From NCBI GenBank assembly GCA_012033255.1, contig JAAUSF010000005.1:48289-112288 (forward strand): a stretch of 64,000 nucleotides of DNA. Direction: 5' to 3'. The position numbers were made by a program, and so were the translations under genes. Positions 59,501 to 64,000 of this stretch are shown here, one piece after another. Source of the DNA: Cyanobacteria bacterium RU_5_0. GTDB lineage: Bacteria; Cyanobacteriota; Cyanobacteriia; Elainellales; Elainellaceae. Under the pieces are notes generated by a model. It made no database searches. It was given only the letters and a program-made list of their open reading frames with translations, and was not told the DNA's origin. Within the stretch, counting starts at the first letter, position 1; each line of letters starts with the position of its first letter.

Positions 59501-59665
59501 GAAAACTGGTATTTTGCAGAGGCAGAACTTTATCATTTAGAACGCCAATCTGTTTCGCTGCATGATAGTTATTCTGATGGGTTAGCTTGGCGATATAACG
59601 CGATGCTGCACGATCGCAAATGGAATACGTTGATTGAAAAGCTAATGCAAATCTATGATTTTTAG
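56576..59665 (+). CDS. TPR - glycosyltransferase family 2 fusion protein
   Basis: About 1029 residues from ATG 56576; ATG 56618 (MTAETATTLLN) is also plausible. Seven or so TPR motifs fill the first 270 residues (NQGNCLKRAGRLLEAAGAYR, then NLGEVLAELGDWNGVVDSAR and so on). A middle region of about 450 residues has no recognised family. From about 760 (ASIIIPLYKQLDFMKVQIAT) a GT-A domain carries RNSGYAAANNAGAADARG, LMNSDVFPKTKG and FEDSDLCLKCAELGYENW, that is a rhamnosyltransferase-like GT2. Probably assembles a surface glycan with the next genes. Codons are A/T-richer than upstream. Confidence 0.87.
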   Translation: MVSRAVMQRLDASFMTAETATTLLNQGNCLKRAGRLLEAAGAYRQAIALNPNFFWLYQNLGEVLAELGDWNGVVDSARRALQLNPDSAWSYSNLGEALSQQGQAEGAIAAYQVAVMLKPASSQFHCCLGNALIRGGRVDEAIDYLRRAVELDPESSKAYCSLGEALLRQGCSEAVNEFQKAIDLNPGCWEAYVYLGNLQAQQQQWETAIEHYQCALAIHSTSAIVFCYLGNALARQQQWEAAIEHYRHVLNLELASIRHPGISLLHSHLLHSYVQGLDESIPRLIKTIYFTEDTLLLKIAGDLEINQDSRVWVNGHSVDSVWVGRSSTNTFADHHPEYCIIISHPHLADQSVLSGLVIFQKDLSTWYFHPDDIHPRCPVQVNQFLQEIGSHEERFIFSLITKVAATNSKLVLSGQYQEFYQQQERFSKQHHLILKYGCWLTPNVLFLEGKTQNSDITLASEIMVRSKSTCEVSLVRFCHVAHQQFIAVVMCSRSVYTADYEIFNLTVISDGNLLPVEGEVTAKGYGLELIDRLNKKPEQQRYLIREHLNRTIIELVSADLRSQVQDLLRKLQCFVQISPTSFDDPSLPVQLTFDYVIPIQADGVLVSGWLLNSHDLIETIEIISDLGFSLSIQEKMYWFDRPDVNQHLRDTPYEKIEDKLGFCAYIQIPESIRAAFADIAELHSFRFQIKLKGEIELSIVPQVQYFDAFTARNLIIKQLNLPQRISDEMLENCIGLAAAKLHQLCMKQVAVQNVIQFGEPVANPLASIIIPLYKQLDFMKVQIATMANDAAIHQCEIIYVLDSPEQADEVRSFFSDHCILYQLPVTLVVMARNSGYAAANNAGAADARGRYIVLMNSDVFPKTKGWVAKMAQFYAASPNIGTLAPKLIYEDRSIQHAGMFFEKTQFPFWINLHYYKGFPSHYSSAQMNRSVPAVSGACLMISRELFERVDRLSTEYMIGDFEDSDLCLKCAELGYENWYFAEAELYHLERQSVSLHDSYSDGLAWRYNAMLHDRKWNTLIEKLMQIYDF

Positions 59666-59670
59666 CTGCC

Positions 59671-61008
59671 ATGCTGCAATGTGATTATCAGCTAGCTCAA
59701 TCAGTAATTGGGAGAAAGATGTTGAAATACCTTAGCAAAGAAATACGCCCGAATTCATCTGCAAAGACGAAGCGATTGCTCATTATTGCTCATAATCATC
59801 CTCATTTTTTTCCGGGTGGCGCTGAAATTTTTGCCTACGATCTGTTTCAAGCGATTCGTAACACTGACTATGCACCTTTTTTTTTAGCGGCAGCATCGGT
59901 AACCCATCGACACATTCATACCGGAACTCCATTCCAAACCTTGGTTGATGCTCCAGATGAAATGCTGTTTTGGGGCGATGCTTTCGATCACTTTTATCAA
60001 TCGCAGAAAATTTTGAATTTCATGTATGTTGATTTCAAAAAACTGCTGCAACAGCTTCAACCAGATATCATTCACTTTCATCACAGTATTCGGATTGGCT
60101 TAGAAGCGATTCAAGTTGCACGGCAAACCTTGCCAGATGTAAAAATTGTTTATACGCTTCATGAATTTATCTTGATATGTTATCGAGATGGTCAAATGGT
60201 GCGTAAACACACGGATGAATTGTGTGAAGCGGCATCTCCTTCACGGTGCCATCAATGCTTTTCAGAATTTTCGCCACAACAATTTATGATGCGTGAAGTA
60301 TTTATTAAAGCTCATTTAGATCACGTCGATCGTTTCATTGCACCAAGTTCTTTTTTAGCTCATCGTTTTGTTGATTGGGGAATTCCAAAAGAGAAAATGA
60401 CGGTGATCGAAAATGGTCGGCAAATTTTAACGACTGCTCCCCATCGAACCTTAGCAGAGCATGAAAATCGCAATATTTTTGGTTTCTTTGGACAAATTAA
60501 TCCATACAAAGGAGTTCTGCTGATTCTGAAAGCGGCAGAGTATTTAGTTAAGCAAAACTTTACTAACTTTCGGGTGGAGTTATTCGGTAATATTGGGGCA
60601 TCTACGCCAGAGTTTGAAAAAGAGTTCTCAGAGCTTTTATTTAGATGCCAGAACTATGTGACTTGGCATGGTCAGTACAGAAACGAGGAGATGCCAGAAT
60701 TAATTCGGTTAATTGATTGGGTGATTGTCCCTTCGGTTTGGTGGGAAAACTCGCCATTAGTGATTCAAGAGGCATTGATGCACAAACGTCCAATTCTCTG
60801 TAGTGATATTGGAGGCATGGCGGAGAAAGTAGAAAACAATGTAACAGGGTTACATTTTAGGGTAAAGAATCACATTAGCCTTGCTGAAGTCATGAAGCGA
60901 ACCTGTTTAGAATTTGGGTTATGGGAACGCCTAGTTCAGAATATTAGTCCGCGTTTATCGATTGAAGATTGTGCCGCTCAACATATTCAACTCTACGATC
61001 GCTTATAA
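59671..61008 (+). CDS. Family 4 glycosyltransferase (GT-B)
   Basis: 445 residues; start at 59671 or at the ATG for MLKYLSKE (59719). LLIIAHNHPHFFPGGAEIFA begins the Rossmann domain; DIIHFHHSIRIGLEAI near 130 and a Cys-rich YCRDG/CHQCF segment near 175-210 follow. NIFGFFGQINPYKGVLLIL near 270 and the EX7E region VPSVWWENSPLVIQEALMHK near 350 define a retaining GT4. Sugar and acceptor unknown. 5 nt after the fusion gene, so one operon. Confidence 0.9.
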   Translation: MLQCDYQLAQSVIGRKMLKYLSKEIRPNSSAKTKRLLIIAHNHPHFFPGGAEIFAYDLFQAIRNTDYAPFFLAAASVTHRHIHTGTPFQTLVDAPDEMLFWGDAFDHFYQSQKILNFMYVDFKKLLQQLQPDIIHFHHSIRIGLEAIQVARQTLPDVKIVYTLHEFILICYRDGQMVRKHTDELCEAASPSRCHQCFSEFSPQQFMMREVFIKAHLDHVDRFIAPSSFLAHRFVDWGIPKEKMTVIENGRQILTTAPHRTLAEHENRNIFGFFGQINPYKGVLLILKAAEYLVKQNFTNFRVELFGNIGASTPEFEKEFSELLFRCQNYVTWHGQYRNEEMPELIRLIDWVIVPSVWWENSPLVIQEALMHKRPILCSDIGGMAEKVENNVTGLHFRVKNHISLAEVMKRTCLEFGLWERLVQNISPRLSIEDCAAQHIQLYDRL

Positions 61009-61050
61009 TCCAAGATCATTTTTTAAAGCCTTTAAAGTTATTGGGAAATA

Positions 61051-62204
61051 ATGAAAAAGATATTAGTGATGATTCCGGCAGCAGGCGAAGTATACGACCA
61101 TGATTGTGTACGTGCCTATCACTATCGGAATGTACAGGCTAACGTCGATCGCTACTACAATATGGGCGATCTATTTGTTTATGATTCTTCGCTAAAGCTC
61201 CTTCAATTTGATCAGATTGAGCCGCTAAAGATTAGTCAATTTTCTCAAAAGCATATCGATCGCTACAATGCAGAATTTGACTACTGTTTTTGCGTGGATC
61301 GAACTATATTCATCCATATATGAACTGGGAGCAAGCGATTCCTGTCTTGCAGAAGCTAAAGATTCCCGTAATCCCGTTTGGAATTGGCGCACAGTCTCCT
61401 GCACATAGTGAAATTCCACTTTCTGAGGAAACGAAAACAGTTTTAAAGATACTTGCTGATAAGTGTGCATCAGTCGGGATTAGAGGGTTTTATACAGCTG
61501 AAGTTTTAAATAAAATTGGTATTCAAAATATTGATATTATTGGCTGCCCAACGCTTTATCGATTTAATAATCCAACACTTCAGATTGCATTGCCACCTCT
61601 GGAGAAAATTGAAACGATCGGCTATACATTGCGTCGAGAAGTTGATCAAAGTTACTCAATTTCAATCGAAAATTATATGCAGGTGCAGCGTGAAATGATT
61701 TTTGAGTTGGGCGATCGATTTAATCTCACCCTGATTGCCCAAGGAGAACGAGAAGAAAAGGTAATCTTTTATAAACAGCAAGAAAAGATATCGCAAGCCA
61801 TTGACAATCTTGTGTTCTTGAAATGGTTTAAAGATGAAAACGATCCGTTGTTAGATTTGTATCTAAATCGAATGTTCTATTCAGAAATAGTATCTGATTA
61901 TGATGATTTCACTCGCAAATTAGACTTGGTTCTAGGATATCGCTTGCATGGAAACTTGATGGCACTTGCCAACCAAACTCCAGCGATTTATTGCAGTTAT
62001 GATAGCCGCACTCGCGAATTTGCCGATACTTACAAAATTCCTTGCTATGACGTAGATTCTAAGCAAAAATTCGTTTTAGAAGATTACTATCGGCAAGATC
62101 TTTTCAATCAGTTCAATCAAAGCTATCAGCATTATTATCGAGCGATGAGTGAATTTTTAACAAAAAATGGGATGTCTCATAAGATGCAATTGCAAGTGGC
62201 TTAG
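61051..62204 (+). pseudogene. Polysaccharide pyruvyl transferase family protein, frameshifted
   Basis: Two frames make one protein. 61051-61323 gives the first about 80 residues, ending correctly at NAEFDYCF. The frame from about 61288 continues LRGSNYIHPYMNWEQAIPVL and runs to 62204. Adding one T to the run at 61287-61291 joins them. PVIPFGIGAQSP, CPTLYRFNNP and LVLGYRLHGNLMALANQTPA are the hallmarks of PS_pyruv_trans enzymes, which attach ketal pyruvate to sugars. Either a real break or a homopolymer sequence error. Confidence 0.8.
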
Positions 62205-62822
62205 CTATAATTCAATTGCAGTCAAAATGCGTTTGGTGAAAACACTCTTCATCACTTGTTGCCACTCTGGAGAGGTTGTCAGCGTTTGCATATCAAATGG
62301 ATGCTCTTGTTGAGAGGAGGCGAAGTCGGAGAAACGCTTTAGCCAATCTAGAATGGTTTCTGCTTTTGAAAAGGGAGTGAATTTAAGAGCTTGCTGGAGC
62401 GCATGAGCCATCCCAATCCGATCGCCATGACAATAAGCTTGCCACGCATTTCGTATCAATAAATCATAGGATGTTGTTGTAAGACAAGATTGATGATTGC
62501 GAGCGTTCGTCTCTGTCTCTGTATAAGGAACGATTGAAGCTTTTAATTGAATAGATTCCTGAGTCTCAAAGTGTTGAAATTGCGATCGACTCAGTTCTTC
62601 CTGAACATCGTGCAATTGAGCTTCTAATTGTTGATTCTTTTCTCGTATTTGATGCAGTTGCGCTTGAGCTTGAAGTAACTCACGCCGCGTTTGATGCAGT
62701 TGGGTTTGAGTTTGCTTTAAATCTTGCTCAAACTGTTGGCGTTGCGTTTCAGATTGCGCTAAGGCAATTTCTGCTTGCCGAAGTTTAATGCGAATTTGAT
62801 AGAGTTCCGTTTGGGTTTCCAT
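62205..62822 (-). CDS. Coiled-coil protein, function unknown
   Basis: 205 residues. Residues 1-95 are one long coiled coil of Gln/Leu heptads (LYQIRIKLRQAEIALAQSE, TQLHQTRRELLQAQAQL). The C-terminal 95 residues form a compact helical domain with YDLLIRNAWQAYCHGDRIGM and ILDWLKRFSDFA. Similar C-terminal segments (SPEWQQVM) occur in cyanobacterial glycan-cluster proteins. Convergent with, and directly abutting, the pyruvyltransferase stop. No catalytic motif. Confidence 0.8.
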   Translation of the reverse strand: METQTELYQIRIKLRQAEIALAQSETQRQQFEQDLKQTQTQLHQTRRELLQAQAQLHQIREKNQQLEAQLHDVQEELSRSQFQHFETQESIQLKASIVPYTETETNARNHQSCLTTTSYDLLIRNAWQAYCHGDRIGMAHALQQALKFTPFSKAETILDWLKRFSDFASSQQEHPFDMQTLTTSPEWQQVMKSVFTKRILTAIEL

Positions 62823-63071
62823 ACTAACTCGTGAATATTTGCGGTGCAGAGTTCTTGCAAAATGTAGCTCACCCGATCGAGAATCGCTATAAGAACTTTA
62901 TTAATTTTGGTAAACCGATCCGTTAATTTTGACTTTAAGATGAAGACGCAATTGCTTGACTAGATAGGCTTTTGCCGTTAATGTAAGCCATCTGAAAAGA
63001 GCTTGCAAAAGACTTGCAAATCAGGAGTGGGCTGACTATACTACAGGCTGAATTGCGGCAGTCAAAATCCT
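62823..63071. other. Intergenic region upstream of the terminal methyltransferase
   Basis: 249 nt, divergent promoter region. Contains aagagcttgcaaaagacttgcaaat (two cttgcaaa words at 63003-63019), possibly a direct-repeat operator. A TATACT-like -10 (ctatact) lies near 63036. Nothing else was recognised. Confidence 0.4.
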
Positions 63072-63800
63072 GTGGTCACGTCAACGGTTCTTTCTTCCGA
63101 TTATTTATCGCTTATGCCAATCGAAATGCAACCAGACGTAGAAAATTTGCCCTTGCATTTGAGTCCTGACCATCCGAATGGCATCAAGAAGCTTCAGGTT
63201 GGCTGTGGTCCCAAAAATATTTTGTTGGATTGGTGGAATGTTGATATTCGCCCCTTCCCTGGCATTGATCAAGCGATGGACGTGACTCAACCTTGGAATT
63301 TTGAAAATCTAGAGTATGTCTATGGCGAACATTTTCTAGAACACCTTACACTGGATGGGGCGATCGCGTTTCTGAGACAGGCGTGGAACAGCCTAAAAAT
63401 AGGCGGTGTGATTCGGCTTTCTACTCCTTCGCTGGAGTGGGTTTTGCTAACTCATTTTGACCTCTCGGAATCAAATCCTAAAAAGCGAGTTTCATCGACG
63501 TTTGCGATCAATCGAGCCTTCAATGGCTGGGGACATCAGTTTCTTTACTCCCAAGAATTCTTAACTGAATTGCTGGAAAATCTTGGCTATCAAAACATCC
63601 TATTTTGTGAATACGGACAGAGTGATCACGTTGAATTAGCCAGTCTTGAACGACATGGAAAATATCGGATTGTCGGTGGATATCCGAGCGTTTGGATTGT
63701 CGAAGCCTCACGCAGTCAAACTGTCTCTGAAGAGAGTATTTCCCACTATCTCAATGCTATTGAAAACTCGTATCTGAAATATGCGAGAGCCGGACACTGA
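63072..63800 (+). CDS. SAM-dependent methyltransferase of the glycan cluster
   Basis: 242 residues from GTG 63072; ATG 63114 (MPIEMQP) is an alternative. Motif I KLQVGCGPKNILLDWWNVDI near 36, then GEHFLEHLTLDGAIAFLRQA and LKIGGVIRLSTPSLEWV. This is the pattern of small methyltransferases in glycan clusters, often modifying sugars or glycan termini. The C-terminal HGKYRIVGGYPSVWIVEA segment is typical. Substrate unknown. Confidence 0.87.
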   Translation: MVTSTVLSSDYLSLMPIEMQPDVENLPLHLSPDHPNGIKKLQVGCGPKNILLDWWNVDIRPFPGIDQAMDVTQPWNFENLEYVYGEHFLEHLTLDGAIAFLRQAWNSLKIGGVIRLSTPSLEWVLLTHFDLSESNPKKRVSSTFAINRAFNGWGHQFLYSQEFLTELLENLGYQNILFCEYGQSDHVELASLERHGKYRIVGGYPSVWIVEASRSQTVSEESISHYLNAIENSYLKYARAGH

Positions 63801-63853
63801 ATTAACCGATCGCCTCGTAGAATGGCTTTGGAAATAGCCATTGCAGAGTTCTT

Positions 63854-63997
63854 AGGAGATTTCCGACAGATAAAATACCTGCGTAGGATGGGCAAAGGGT
63901 CTTACCCGTGCCCATCCATGATTCTGGCTGACGATGGGCACGGGTAAGACCCTTTGCCCATCCTACGAATTGGTAGATTCTTTGCTGGAAATCTCCT
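63854..63997. repeat. MITE with a perfect 35-bp internal inverted repeat
   Basis: Outer inverted ends AGGAGATTTCC (63854-63864) and GGAAATCTCCT (63987-63997). Inside, 63882-63916 and 63933-63967 are exact reverse complements over 35 bases (cgtaggatgggcaaaggg... and ...ccctttgcccatcctacg) around a 16-nt loop. No coding frame. Confidence 0.88.
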
Positions 63998-64000
63998 TAC

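Overview
The window is cyanobacterial chromosome. The octamer GCGATCGC (HIP1) and its core CGATCG recur throughout. The ATP synthase genes are in the cyanobacterial order (atp1-a-c-b'-b-delta-alpha-gamma, with a duplicated b/b' stalk), menD points to phylloquinone, and Uma2/DUF820 genes, WD40/AAA proteins, miniature inverted-repeat elements and heptanucleotide repeats are typical of filamentous cyanobacteria. No species can be named from the sequence alone.

Layout. 1-8.0 kb (all minus strand): a partial fused oligopeptide ABC ATPase, a small putative lipoprotein, a NUDIX hydrolase, a 14-blade WD40/AAA protein and, 12 nt upstream of it, an HTH-AAA-degenerate GGDEF protein. 8.0-9.1 kb: a decayed zone with a catalase remnant and two MITEs. 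9.1-12.7 kb: a T-box leader reading isoleucine, followed by a type 2 isoleucyl-tRNA synthetase gene broken by one frameshift. 12.7-16.4 kb: a tRNA-Trp 3' half, then two gene cassettes, each ending in a foldable integron attC site. One carries a possible nuclease, the other a restriction-modification pair. 16.4-20.4 kb: two paralogous peptide-binding lipoproteins with a tandem-repeat element between them. 20.5-21.9 kb: a rhodanese-like protein, a broken IS4 transposase, a ParE-like toxin remnant and a third attC. 21.9-26.1 kb: menD, a Uma2 protein, a coiled-coil protein and a methyltransferase.

26.2-32.4 kb is the ATP synthase operon. 33.7-39.1 kb is a type I secretion operon (parvulin-like PPIase, cNMP/C39-like ABC exporter, HlyD). 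40.3-46.2 kb holds polysaccharide export genes (Wzc-like, Wza-like), a glycosyltransferase and an acyltransferase. 46.2-50.0 kb has an IS1 deletion derivative in front of a Uma2 remnant, a DUF4336 protein and two peptidoglycan-active enzymes. 50.0-56.3 kb carries envelope genes (gmhB, a heptosyltransferase-like gene, two overlapping lpxD genes) together with rlmD and a solitary DNA methyltransferase. 56.5-63.8 kb is an A/T-richer glycan cluster: a TPR-glycosyltransferase fusion, a GT4-type enzyme, a frameshifted pyruvyltransferase, a coiled-coil protein and a methyltransferase. The window ends in a MITE with a perfect 35-bp stem.

The least expected signals are three attC sites with the same architecture in a window without an integrase, carrying R-M and toxin cassettes, and a complete T-box leader in front of an IleRS2 whose HIGH motif is swapped to GVHH.
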